Shown one piece after another: positions 8,080 through 16,491 of a DNA stretch of 35,473 nucleotides. This stretch comes from Oscillatoriaceae cyanobacterium Prado104 (GTDB lineage Bacteria; Cyanobacteriota; Cyanobacteriia; Cyanobacteriales; Microcoleaceae). The notes below the pieces were generated by a model that worked only from the letters and a program-made list of their open reading frames with translations, was not told the origin of the DNA and ran no database searches. Each line of letters begins with the position of its first letter. The first letter of the stretch is position 1. The position numbers and the translations under genes were made by a program. Where the stretch lies: the NCBI GenBank assembly GCA_025454405.1, contig JALOON010000070.1, positions 1 to 35,473 of the forward strand, written 5' to 3'.

Positions 8080-8913
8080 CTATTTCCCAGTATCGTCAGA
8101 CCGATAATTGTACCAACCTCGCGTTCCCGCTAGGCGGATCTTGTCGGCTTGCCGGTCAAAGTTTTTAATCCGAGCTTCAGCGCCGAATCCAAAAATCGAG
8201 CTGTATAATAGAGTATCATTCGCGCCGAGAATGAAAGTATCGCTACCTTGACCGCCCATTAGGGTATCGTTGGGTCCTTTTTCATTATATGAACTTTTTT
8301 CATAAACTCGATTTCCTCCTGCATCTAAAGATACTTGAATGCCAGTGATTTCAACTTTTCCTACACCAAATCCCGTTATAATGTCCTCGCCTTTAGTACC
8401 GACAAATGCAGCCGATCTCGTCGGTTCAAATTGTCCGAATTTTCGGTAGTGTTCTCCACCTGTTTGGAAAAATCCTGCCTTAACTGCTGTTGCTACGTCG
8501 GAGTTTTTCAACAAGTATTCCGGTTCAAAAAAACTACTCGCGTAAAGGCCTTCTTTAGCTCCGAACTTGACGAAATGCTGATATCCAGATTTAAAAGTTC
8601 CGTTCTGTACAAAGGGAACCAGTACGGGGTATCGCTTTAAATAAAATGCTTCGTCATAGTCGGGTGATACGCGCGATCGACCTTCTTCGTAACCAAACTT
8701 GATAAAGTGGTCTAATCCGGTCGCAAAAGGTGCGTTTGGATTGTTGGAATTGCGGACAAAAGGTGCAATATCTTGACTTGTCAGGCCGGCGGCTTGACCG
8801 AACTTTTCAAAGTGTTCTCGACCGGATTTGATGATGCCGGCATCGATCGCGGGTTTCAACCACGGATATTGTGAGAGATAGTATTGTTCGTCAAAAATGT
8901 CGTAGTTTGCCAT
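8080..8913 (-). CDS. FDEQYYL-repeat / RTX-like protein, C-terminally truncated paralogue
   Basis: 277 residues. It carries the family N-terminus (MANYDIFDEQYYLSQYPWLK) and repeats of the form (F/Y)DExxYLxxxPxxxPF...SGxxHFxKFGxxEGR, about 40-45 residues each. The RTX-like module begins at about residue 170 (AAFVGTKGEDIITGFGVGK, DTLMGGQGSDTFILGANDTL). It ends abruptly at WYNYRSDDTGK; the conserved final strand pair and GGANL motif are missing. DNA from 8700 to 8913 is almost identical to 7080-7265 in the frameshifted paralogue, so the duplication or gene conversion is recent. The start lies 5 nt after the stop of the preceding paralogue, indicating one transcript. Function is unknown; a secreted or surface structural role is likely from the family features. 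Confidence 0.78.
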   Translation of the reverse strand: MANYDIFDEQYYLSQYPWLKPAIDAGIIKSGREHFEKFGQAAGLTSQDIAPFVRNSNNPNAPFATGLDHFIKFGYEEGRSRVSPDYDEAFYLKRYPVLVPFVQNGTFKSGYQHFVKFGAKEGLYASSFFEPEYLLKNSDVATAVKAGFFQTGGEHYRKFGQFEPTRSAAFVGTKGEDIITGFGVGKVEITGIQVSLDAGGNRVYEKSSYNEKGPNDTLMGGQGSDTFILGANDTLLYSSIFGFGAEARIKNFDRQADKIRLAGTRGWYNYRSDDTGK

Positions 8914-8918
8914 TGTTT

Positions 8919-9917
8919 CTACCCAAGTAAAAATTTAGAAAAATTAGATCCCGGCAATACATTCAAGCCGAGATTGCCGCCACCTTCAATTACAGCAACT
9001 GTGTCAAAGTTATTGGTTTGAATTGCCAAATCTCGATTATTGTTAATGGGAAACAGAATGTAGCGTTCTGGAGACCCAAAAAACTGGATGCTATCTTGGC
9101 CTTTGGTAAAGTTTTGAATTCTAGCGAAACCAGGTCCGATGTATAAGTCTACTACAGGAGATGGCAGACCGCGGGCAAATTGTTGATAGTCGCCCAATAG
9201 AAATTTATCGCGACTGCTACCGCCAATGAGAACATCAAATTCATTGCTGCCGCTGCTGTCATACGATCTCGCGCCGGAGGGAGGTGCTAAACTTACTTTA
9301 ACTCCTACGATCTCGACATTTCCCGATCCGATACCTGTAACAGTATCATTGCCGGCAGTTCCGATAAAAGTTCCAGAGCGATCGAGTTCAAATTGCCCAA
9401 ACTTCACATAGTGTTCTCGCCCGGTTGCCAGCAATCCCGAGCTGACAAACGGCACGATATCGGGGTTTTTCTCTAAGTAATCACCTTCAAAAAATGAAGT
9501 ACCCAACCGCCGCTCTCTGACCCGGAATTTGACGAAATGCTGGTAGCCATTTTTGAAGGTTCCATTCTGAATAAATGGCAGGATATCTGGGTTATTTGCT
9601 AAATAAAATGCTTCGTCGTAGTTGGGGGATACTCCCGCGCGCCCTTCTTCCCAACCAAACTGGATGAAGTGGTCTAATCCAGAAGCAAAAGGTGCGTCGG
9701 AATTGGTTTCGGTGCGGACAAAGGAAGCAACATCGGGATTTCGATCGAGATAAGTTTCTTCGTCAAAGTATCGCGATATTCTAGTGAGTCCCGCAGCTTG
9801 CCCGAATTTTTCAAAGTGTTCTCGACCGGATGTGATGATTCCAGCATCAATAGCCGATTTCAACCAAGGATATTGAGAGAGATAGTATTGTTCGTCAAAA
9901 ATGTCGTAGTTCGCCAT
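8919..9917 (-). CDS. FDEQYYL-repeat / RTX-like protein, full-length paralogue
   Basis: 332 residues, apparently complete. Four repeats begin at FDEQYYL (7), FDEETYLDRNPDV (about 50), YDEAFYLANNPDI (about 98) and FFEGDYLEKNPDI (about 140), each ending in a HFxxFG(x)xEGR-like turn. The C-terminal module has GTFIGTAGNDTVTGIGSGN, NEFDVLIGGSSRDKFLLG, LYIGPGFARIQNFTKGQDSI and VIEGGGNLGL, like haemolysin-type calcium-binding tails. No N-terminal signal peptide is visible, so export would have to be C-terminal (type I) or absent. It is the second gene of the tandem minus-strand array, 154 bp after the first paralogue. Confidence 0.8.
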   Translation of the reverse strand: MANYDIFDEQYYLSQYPWLKSAIDAGIITSGREHFEKFGQAAGLTRISRYFDEETYLDRNPDVASFVRTETNSDAPFASGLDHFIQFGWEEGRAGVSPNYDEAFYLANNPDILPFIQNGTFKNGYQHFVKFRVRERRLGTSFFEGDYLEKNPDIVPFVSSGLLATGREHYVKFGQFELDRSGTFIGTAGNDTVTGIGSGNVEIVGVKVSLAPPSGARSYDSSGSNEFDVLIGGSSRDKFLLGDYQQFARGLPSPVVDLYIGPGFARIQNFTKGQDSIQFFGSPERYILFPINNNRDLAIQTNNFDTVAVIEGGGNLGLNVLPGSNFSKFLLG

Positions 9918-9974
9918 GATTTTTTTGCCAGCTTCGCACCCTAATAATTACACAAAACGATTGGTAAGTTATGA

Positions 9975-9999
9975 GTAAGGTGCGCGGTGCGCACCCCAC
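9975..9999. repeat. Short palindromic element between paralogues
   Basis: GGTGCGC (9979-9985) pairs with GCGCACC (9989-9995) across a 3-nt loop. It is related to the 6139-6172 hairpin. It sits in the 154-bp gap between the first and second RTX-like paralogues and could attenuate read-through, but there is no T-run. Confidence 0.45.
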
Positions 10000-10071
10000 T
10001 AATACCTACCTACTAATGACCGTCACGAGTTCCGACGCTCGCACTAATAACTGATAACTGACGATCGATAA

Positions 10072-11058
10072 CTAACCGATCGCAAATGTTCCGTTACCGT
10101 TCAATTGTTGGAAACTCAAACCTAAATTTGCTCCTCCTTCAACTACGCCGAGCACATCTCCAAAACGTTGTATTGACAAATTATTGCCAATGGGAACTAG
10201 ATTGTAGCCGCTTAAAGAAGTTCCTTGCAGTTGGATAAAATCGTCGTTGATGTTGAAGTTGCGAATCGTAGCTTGACCGTTACCGACATACAGCGGTGTC
10301 GCCACTGCATTCCCGGCCGAAGCAGGAACTCCGAGTACAAAGGTATCAGGTCCGGGACCACCAATCAGGACATCGAATTCATTGGTGCCGAAGCTTTCAA
10401 ACTGCCGGTTGCCAAATCGATCGATACCTACTTCGACTCCAATTAGTTCGGTTTCCCCCACGCCAATTCCAGTCAGAATATCGTTGCTGCGGCTGCCGAC
10501 AAAAGTTGCGGAACGGGCTGGCTCGTTTTTTCCGAAATTGAAGTAGTGATCGCGACCTGTTTTCAAAGCACCATTGTTAATAAACGGCACGATATCCGGG
10601 TTTTCTTTTAAGTATTCGGGTTCAAAAAATGATGTACCAAAACGACCTTCTTTTGACCCGAATTGAATGAAATGTTGGTATCCCGATTTGAATGGTTTGT
10701 CTGGTCCGATAAACGATCGCAACTCTGGATTATTTGCTAAGTAAAAATCCTCGTTGTATTCGGGCGATACTTGAGTCCTGCGACCGCCTTCATCGTAGCC
10801 GAATTGGATGAAGTGATCGAGGCCGCTGGCAAAAGGTGCGTTGGGATTGACCGTGCGCACAAAGGGTTGGAGGTCTGGGTTGTTGGCAAGGTAAGTATCT
10901 TCGTCAAAATAACGCGATACTCTTGTCAAACCGGCGGCGCGACCGAATTTTTCAAAGTGTTCTCGACCGGAACGGATGATTCCAGCATCGATCGCAGGTT
11001 TGAGCCAAGGATATTGAGAAAGATAGTATTGTTCGTCAAAAATCGCGTAGTTAGCCAT
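10072..11058 (-). CDS. FDEQYYL-repeat / RTX-like protein, first gene of the tandem array
   Basis: 328 residues, intact. Repeats start at FDEQYYLSQYPWL (7), FDEDTYLANNPDL (about 51), YNEDFYLANNPEL (about 100) and FFEPEYLKENPDI (about 142). The RTX-like module begins near residue 183: ATFVGSRSNDILTGIGVG, NEFDVLIGGPGPDTFVLG, LYVGNGQATIRNF, VVEGGANLGL. It is the promoter-proximal member of the array and diverges from chlH across a 633-bp spacer. Paralogues downstream share its first 45 codons closely. The repeat family is widespread in cyanobacteria without known function; calcium binding is inferred from the GxGxD-like motifs, which are sparser than in true RTX toxins. Confidence 0.82.
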   Translation of the reverse strand: MANYAIFDEQYYLSQYPWLKPAIDAGIIRSGREHFEKFGRAAGLTRVSRYFDEDTYLANNPDLQPFVRTVNPNAPFASGLDHFIQFGYDEGGRRTQVSPEYNEDFYLANNPELRSFIGPDKPFKSGYQHFIQFGSKEGRFGTSFFEPEYLKENPDIVPFINNGALKTGRDHYFNFGKNEPARSATFVGSRSNDILTGIGVGETELIGVEVGIDRFGNRQFESFGTNEFDVLIGGPGPDTFVLGVPASAGNAVATPLYVGNGQATIRNFNINDDFIQLQGTSLSGYNLVPIGNNLSIQRFGDVLGVVEGGANLGLSFQQLNGNGTFAIG

Positions 11059-11691
11059 GATGTAGCCTCGTTTTAACTCATTAAAATTGACATAGAATTC
11101 CCTTCCAATTGCGAATTTAATCGCTGGAAATTCACAGCAGACCTAAGTTATGAAATTGCCTTTAGTTCCCGGCGAAAATATCGTTGTTCGCTGCAAGATC
11201 GCCTTTTCGGAACTTACACATACAGAATCTGCAACATAGTTTTAAGTTCCCAACATAATTTGAAAATTCCTGTTGCTATAAAGCTCAGTTCGTCTCGAAA
11301 CCAGGCTGTTCGAGCTTTTTACAAATTGCTGAATTTGTAATTTATTTGATGGCTCGATCGCCCGTTCGATCTCTTATACAAAATTTGGAACTTTTATCGG
11401 GATTATTTTCGTCAAAATTAAGTTTGTTATTTTTATTTTATCTTTTAAATCTTGACAAGATCCGTAAAATTACATATTTTTACATTTTTGTCAAGTTAAA
11501 TAAAGTAAACAATATTTGAGCATTTGCTCAAAAATTTTGTAACAATAGGTAACAGAATCTGCCAGATATTTGTCGAATTGTGTCGCTTACCAGCTCAAAT
11601 CGCCTAATGGTAAGCGTTTTCTGGTAAAAATACTCATGGGGTAGAAAAATTTCCCGATTCCGAAAACAGCATCTTAAAGGAGCCTAACTGG
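11059..11691. promoter_or_regulatory. chlH upstream / divergent leader region
   Basis: This 633-bp AT-rich spacer has no convincing ORF. On the plus strand TTGACA (11452-11457), a 17-nt spacer and TATTTT (11475-11480) form a plausible sigma70-type promoter, leaving a leader of about 200 nt before chlH. Two exact inverted repeats follow: TTTGAGCA-TT-TGCTCAAA (11515-11532), and CGCTTACCA (11584-11592) with TGGTAAGCG (11608-11616). These could be regulator sites or leader hairpins. AAAGGAG at 11676-11682 is the chlH ribosome-binding site. Promoter position is a prediction only. Confidence 0.5.
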
Positions 11692-14600
11692 ATGTTCACT
11701 CACGTCAAGCCCACCATTCGCCACATCGTGCCGGAAAACTTGCAGGGGCGAAAACTCCTGAAGGTGGTATATGTCGTGCTAGAACCGCAATATCAAAGCG
11801 CCCTGTCGGCGGCGGTTCGATCGATTAATAACAAAAATCCGAATTTGGCGATCGAAATCAGCGGCTACCTGATCGAGGAGCTCCGCAGCCCGGAAAACTA
11901 CGAGGCCCTGAAGCGGGATGTGGCTGCTGCCAACATATTCATTGCCTCGCTAATTTTCATCGAAGACTTGGCAGAAAAAGTGGTAGCGGCGGTGGAACCG
12001 GTACGCGATAACTTGGATGTCGCCGTCGTCTTCCCTTCAATGCCCGCAGTGATGCGCCTGAATAAAATGGGCAGTTTTTCGATGGCACAATTGGGACAAA
12101 GCAAAAGTGCGATCGGCGAATTCATGAAAAAACGGAAGGAAAAATCAGGAAGTTCCTTCCAAGATGGCATGCTGAAACTGTTGCAAACTTTGCCCAAAGT
12201 TCTCAAGTATTTGCCGATCGACAAAGCGCAAGACGCGCGCAATTTCATGTTGAGTTTTCAGTATTGGCTGGGAGGTTCCCAAGAAAACTTGGAAAACTTC
12301 TTGCTGATGCTGTCGCATAAATACGTCTACAAAGACGAACAAAAAATCAATTTTCAAGATCCGGTTGTTTACCCGGACATGGGGATTTGGCATCCTTTAG
12401 CACCGTCAATGTTTGAGGATGTTAAAGAATATCTAAATTGGTACAATTCCCGCAAAGATATTTCTGCCGATCTCAAAGATCCGCTAGCACCTTGCGTCGG
12501 TTTAGTGTTGCAACGCACTCATTTAGTAACCGGAGATGACGCGCACTACGTAGCAATGGTGCAGGAATTGGAAGTCATGGGGGCGCGAGTCGTACCGATT
12601 TTTGCCGGCGGTTTGGACTTCTCCAAACCCGTCGATACTTATTTCCTGGAAGTGGGAGCAAAAGGTGTTACACCGCTGCCGATCGTAGATGCGGTAGTTT
12701 CTCTAACTGGTTTTGCATTAGTTGGCGGCCCGGCGAGACAAGATCATCCAAAAGCGATCGAATCTTTGAAAAAATTGAATCGCCCTTACATGGTAGCTTT
12801 GCCCTTAGTTTTCCAAACCACAGAAGAGTGGGAAAACAGCGATTTAGGCTTGCATCCGATTCAAGTGGCGCTGCAAATTGCGATTCCAGAATTGGACGGG
12901 GCGATCGAACCAATTATTCTCTCGGGACGCGACGGCGCAACTGGAAAGGCGATCGCATTGCAGGATAGAATCGAGGCGATCGCGCAGCGGGCAATGAAAT
13001 GGGCTGTACTGCGGCGCAAACCAAAATTAGATAAGAAAATTGCGATTACAATTTTCAGTTTCCCGCCCGATAAAGGCAACGTCGGCACCGCCGCATACCT
13101 CGATGTTTTCGGCTCGATTTACGAAGTAATGAAAGCCTTAAAAGGCAACGGTTACGACTTGCCCGAACTGCCGGAATCCGCCGAAAAGTTAATGCAAGAA
13201 GTCATCCACGATGCCACAGCCCAATATCAAAGTCCCGAATTAAATATCGCCCATCGGATGTCAGTAGAAGAGTACGAAAGACTGACACCATATTCGGAAC
13301 GCTTGCACGAAAACTGGGGGCCACCTCCGGGACATTTGAACAGCGACGGGCAAAATTTGCTGGTGTACGGCAAGGCTTTCGGCAATGTATTTATCGGAGT
13401 GCAACCTACTTTTGGATACGAAGGAGATCCGATGCGGTTGCTGTTTTCGCGATCGGCCAGTCCCCACCACGGTTTTGCGGCTTACTACACTTATTTAGAG
13501 CGCATTTGGGGTGCGGATGCGGTGCTGCACTTCGGCACTCACGGTTCGCTGGAATTCATGCCCGGTAAGCAAATGGGGATGTCTGGGGAATGCTATCCCG
13601 ACAGTTTGATCGGCAAAATTCCTAACATCTATTACTACGCGGCAAACAATCCCAGCGAGGCAACAATTGCCAAGCGCCGCAGCTATGCGGAGACGATTTC
13701 TTACTTGACTCCGCCTGCGGAAAATGCGGGTTTGTACAAAGGTTTGCAGGAATTGAGCGAGTTGATTGCTTCCTATCAAACTTTGAAAGATACCGGGCGG
13801 GGCGTTCCGATCGTCAATACGATTGTGGATAAATGCCGTTTGGTAAATTTGGACAAAGACATCGATTTGCCCGAAACCGATGCAGCCCAAATGACTGCGG
13901 AGGAACGGGACAATTTAATCGGTTTGGTGTACCGGAAGTTGATGGAAATCGAATCGCGGTTGTTACCTTGCGGGTTGCACGTAATTGGTAAGCCGCCGAC
14001 ATCTGAAGAGGCGATCGCAACTTTGGTAAACATTGCAAATTTAGATCGCGAAGAAGAGGGAATTCTCAGCTTGTCTCGGATTATCGCAAACAGTTTGGGA
14101 CGCGATATCAACGAGGTGTATGCTAATAGCGATCGGGGCATTTTAACCGATGTCGAACTGCTGCAAAATATCACCTTAGCTTGTCGCGAAGCTGTCGCCG
14201 CTTTAGTGAAAGAACAAACCGATGCCGAGGGTCGAGTTTCCCTTGTTTCCAAGTTAAATTTCTTCAACATGGGCAAGAAAGAACCTTGGATTGAATCGCT
14301 GCACGCCTCCGGTTACAAAAAGGTCGATTCGGAAGCGATTAAACCGCTGTTTGAGTATCTGGAATTCTGCTTGCAGCAAGTTTGTGCCGATAACGAATTG
14401 GGTGCATTGTTGCGCGCCCTAGAAGGCGAATACATCCTTCCCGGACCCGGAGGAGATCCGATTCGCAACCCGGATGTTTTGCCGACTGGCAAAAATATGC
14501 ACGCTTTAGATCCGCAGTCAATCCCGACGGCGGCGGCAGTTAAATCTGCTAAAATTGTGGTCGATCGACTGTTAGAAAGACAACGCATCGATAACGGCGG

Positions 14601-15675
14601 CAACTATCCCGAAACCATCGCCGTTGTATTGTGGGGAACCGACAACATCAAGACTTACGGCGAATCCCTGGCGCAGGTAATGTGGATGGTGGGAGTCAAG
14701 CCGGTTCCCGATGCTTTGGGACGGGTAAACAAACTCGAATTGCTGTCTTTGGAAGAGTTGGGACGACCCAGAATTGACGTAGTAATTAACTGTTCCGGCG
14801 TGTTCCGCGATTTGTTCATCAACCAAATGAATCTGTTAGATAAAGCCGTGAAAATGGCAGCGGAAGCCGACGAACCGGTAGAAATGAACTTCGTCCGCAA
14901 ACACGCATTGAAGCAAGCGGAAGAAATGGGCATCAACCTGCGGCAAGCAGCAACGCGGGTATTTTCCAACGCTTCCGGTTCCTATTCATCTAACATCAAC
15001 TTGGCGGTAGAAAACAGCACTTGGGAAAGCGAAACCGAGTTGCAGGAAATGTACTTGAGTCGCAAATCCTTCGCCTTTTCTTCCGACAATCCCGGCACAA
15101 TGGAACAAGACAGGCAGATTTTTGAATCATCCTTAAAAACTGCTGAAGTAACGTTCCAGAATTTGGATTCTGCGGAGATTTCCCTAACCGATGTATCGCA
15201 CTATTTCGACTCCGATCCTACTAAATTAATCGGCAGTTTGCGGGGCGATGGGAAACAACCGGCATCGTTTATTGCTGATACTACGACTGCGAACGCGCAG
15301 GTACGGACGCTATCAGAAACCGTGCGTTTGGATGCGCGGACAAAGATGCTAAATCCCAAGTGGTACGAGGGGATGCTATCGCACGGCTACGAGGGCGTGC
15401 GGGAACTTTCCAAGCGTTTGGTAAATACGATGGGATGGAGTGCGACTGCGGGCGCTGTGGATAATTGGGTGTATGAGGATGTGAATGAAACGTTTATCAA
15501 AGATGCAGAAATGCAGCAGCGTTTGTTGAATTTGAATCCTCATTCTTTCCGCAAGATGGTGAGCACTTTGTTGGAGGTGAACGGCCGGGGTTATTGGGAG
15601 ACTTCGGAGAGTAATCTCGATCGCTTGCGCGAGTTGTATCAGGAGGTGGAAGATCGGATTGAGGGGGTAGAATAG
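11692..15675 (+). CDS. chlH: Magnesium chelatase subunit H
   Basis: ChlH binds protoporphyrin IX and, with the ChlI-ChlD AAA+ complex, inserts Mg2+ in the first committed step of chlorophyll synthesis. The 1327-residue protein has the expected length and the typical cyanobacterial start MFTHVKPTIRHIVPENLQGR. It has the N-terminal domain (about 1-190) followed by the long CobN/BchH family body, with hallmark segments VVSLTGFALVGGPARQDHP, FSFPPDKGNVGTAAYLDVFG, VLHFGTHGSLEFMPGKQMGM, YYYAANNPSEATIAKRRSYA and VVINCSGVFRDLFINQMNLL. The C-terminus is WETSESNLDRLRELYQEVED followed by RIEGVE. AAAGGAG lies 9 nt before the ATG. chlI and chlD are not in the window. A 111-bp copy of its 3' end lies at 22007-22117. 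The call is certain on sequence grounds. Confidence 0.98.
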   Translation: MFTHVKPTIRHIVPENLQGRKLLKVVYVVLEPQYQSALSAAVRSINNKNPNLAIEISGYLIEELRSPENYEALKRDVAAANIFIASLIFIEDLAEKVVAAVEPVRDNLDVAVVFPSMPAVMRLNKMGSFSMAQLGQSKSAIGEFMKKRKEKSGSSFQDGMLKLLQTLPKVLKYLPIDKAQDARNFMLSFQYWLGGSQENLENFLLMLSHKYVYKDEQKINFQDPVVYPDMGIWHPLAPSMFEDVKEYLNWYNSRKDISADLKDPLAPCVGLVLQRTHLVTGDDAHYVAMVQELEVMGARVVPIFAGGLDFSKPVDTYFLEVGAKGVTPLPIVDAVVSLTGFALVGGPARQDHPKAIESLKKLNRPYMVALPLVFQTTEEWENSDLGLHPIQVALQIAIPELDGAIEPIILSGRDGATGKAIALQDRIEAIAQRAMKWAVLRRKPKLDKKIAITIFSFPPDKGNVGTAAYLDVFGSIYEVMKALKGNGYDLPELPESAEKLMQEVIHDATAQYQSPELNIAHRMSVEEYERLTPYSERLHENWGPPPGHLNSDGQNLLVYGKAFGNVFIGVQPTFGYEGDPMRLLFSRSASPHHGFAAYYTYLERIWGADAVLHFGTHGSLEFMPGKQMGMSGECYPDSLIGKIPNIYYYAANNPSEATIAKRRSYAETISYLTPPAENAGLYKGLQELSELIASYQTLKDTGRGVPIVNTIVDKCRLVNLDKDIDLPETDAAQMTAEERDNLIGLVYRKLMEIESRLLPCGLHVIGKPPTSEEAIATLVNIANLDREEEGILSLSRIIANSLGRDINEVYANSDRGILTDVELLQNITLACREAVAALVKEQTDAEGRVSLVSKLNFFNMGKKEPWIESLHASGYKKVDSEAIKPLFEYLEFCLQQVCADNELGALLRALEGEYILPGPGGDPIRNPDVLPTGKNMHALDPQSIPTAAAVKSAKIVVDRLLERQRIDNGGNYPETIAVVLWGTDNIKTYGESLAQVMWMVGVKPVPDALGRVNKLELLSLEELGRPRIDVVINCSGVFRDLFINQMNLLDKAVKMAAEADEPVEMNFVRKHALKQAEEMGINLRQAATRVFSNASGSYSSNINLAVENSTWESETELQEMYLSRKSFAFSSDNPGTMEQDRQIFESSLKTAEVTFQNLDSAEISLTDVSHYFDSDPTKLIGSLRGDGKQPASFIADTTTANAQVRTLSETVRLDARTKMLNPKWYEGMLSHGYEGVRELSKRLVNTMGWSATAGAVDNWVYEDVNETFIKDAEMQQRLLNLNPHSFRKMVSTLLEVNGRGYWETSESNLDRLRELYQEVEDRIEGVE

Positions 15676-15740
15676 ACATCGGAAATTCTGATAATTACCT
15701 TAAAAGCAGTCAGAGATTGTTGTTTGACTATAAGGCCTAG

Positions 15741-16060
15741 ATCCCCCCTAGCCCCCCTTAAGAAGGGGGGGACCGGAAGTGCTCAAAGTCCCCCTTTTTA
15801 AGGGGGATTTAGGGGGATCTAGACTCGGGTAAAAGCGAGATTTCTCAATGGTTTTAGTCTCTTGTTGACACCCATAGACCGGAAGCACTCAAAGTCCCCC
15901 TTCTTAAGGGGGATTTAGGGGGATCTAGACTCAGGTAAAAGCGAGATTTCTCAATGGTTTTAGTCTTTGGTTGACACCCATAGACCAGAAGCACTCAAAG
16001 TCCCCCTTTTTAAGTGGGATTTAGGGGGATCTAGACTCAGGTCAAAACGAGATTTCTCTA
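15741..16060. repeat. 106-bp tandem repeats downstream of chlH
   Basis: A C-rich/G-rich hairpin (15741-15772, CCCCCCTTAAGAAGGGGGGG core) is followed by near-identical 106-bp units at 15772-15877 and 15878-15983 and a partial unit at 15984-16060. Each contains CAAAGTCCCCCTT(T/C)TTAAG and GGGGGATTTAGGGGGATCT, then TAGACTC and GGTAAAAGCGAGATTTCTC. The palindromic part may terminate chlH transcription. A degenerate fifth-like copy lies at 20149-20226. Confidence 0.9.
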
Positions 16061-16393
16061 TTTCCTATCGCCCTGTTGTTCGCGCAAAGCATCAATGATT
16101 TCGACAGTACACCCCGCAATCGTTGACGCAACTGCTGCGACAATTACATTTTGTTGATAGTAAATAGTCACACCACCTGCAAAGCAGATAATTGCTATCT
16201 TGACCAGTAGAATTTGGGTAGTAGAAAACTGACGGTTTTGGAAATTGGAAATTCTGACATCAGGAGAAAGCTTTATTTGTTCTACTGCTTTGCAGATACC
16301 TGCTATCTTGACTCGTAAAAATTGGGTAGCAGAAAACTGACGGCGTTGGGAGTTGCGCACTCTGCCACCATGAGAACGTTTGAGCTGTCGCAT
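16058..16393 (-). CDS. Small putative membrane protein with internal 36-residue duplication
   Basis: 111 residues, unrecognised. The C-terminal half has a hydrophobic stretch (ILLVKIAIICFAGGVTIYY, then VIVAAVASTIAGCTVEIIDA) consistent with one or two membrane helices, and ends in a charged tail (LREQQGDRK). The N-terminal half is a diverged copy of the middle: RRQFSATQFLRVKIAGICKA versus NRQFSTTQILLVKIAIICFA, a 108-bp tandem DNA duplication (offset 16194 to 16302). The stop lies at the edge of the 106-bp repeat block. No strong ribosome-binding site was seen. The frame is preserved through the duplication, which supports coding, but the true start may be internal at the second copy. Confidence 0.45.
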   Translation of the reverse strand: MRQLKRSHGGRVRNSQRRQFSATQFLRVKIAGICKAVEQIKLSPDVRISNFQNRQFSTTQILLVKIAIICFAGGVTIYYQQNVIVAAVASTIAGCTVEIIDALREQQGDRK

Positions 16394-16426
16394 ATGTTAG
16401 AATTGGTGTGTGTTTTATTCAATGCA

Positions 16427-16456
16427 GGCACCCGGTTAGTTAGCGGTGCCTTTTTT
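16427..16456 (+). terminator. Intrinsic terminator with no plus-strand gene upstream
   Basis: GGCACC (16427-16432) pairs with GGTGCC (16445-16450), followed directly by TTTTTT (16451-16456): a textbook rho-independent shape on the plus strand. The flanking genes are both on the minus strand, so it would end an unannotated plus-strand transcript or an antisense RNA. Confidence 0.55.
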
Positions 16457-16491
16457 CTGAGATTTCCACCGTTGCTTGTTAGCTGTAGCGT

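Noticed and set aside
11898..14969. Several long minus-strand ORFs opposite chlH
   Set aside because: They are antisense shadows of a strongly coding gene, with no family signature.
15741..16060. Regularly spaced repeats considered as a CRISPR array
   Set aside because: The whole 106-bp unit repeats, with no unique spacers and no cas genes.
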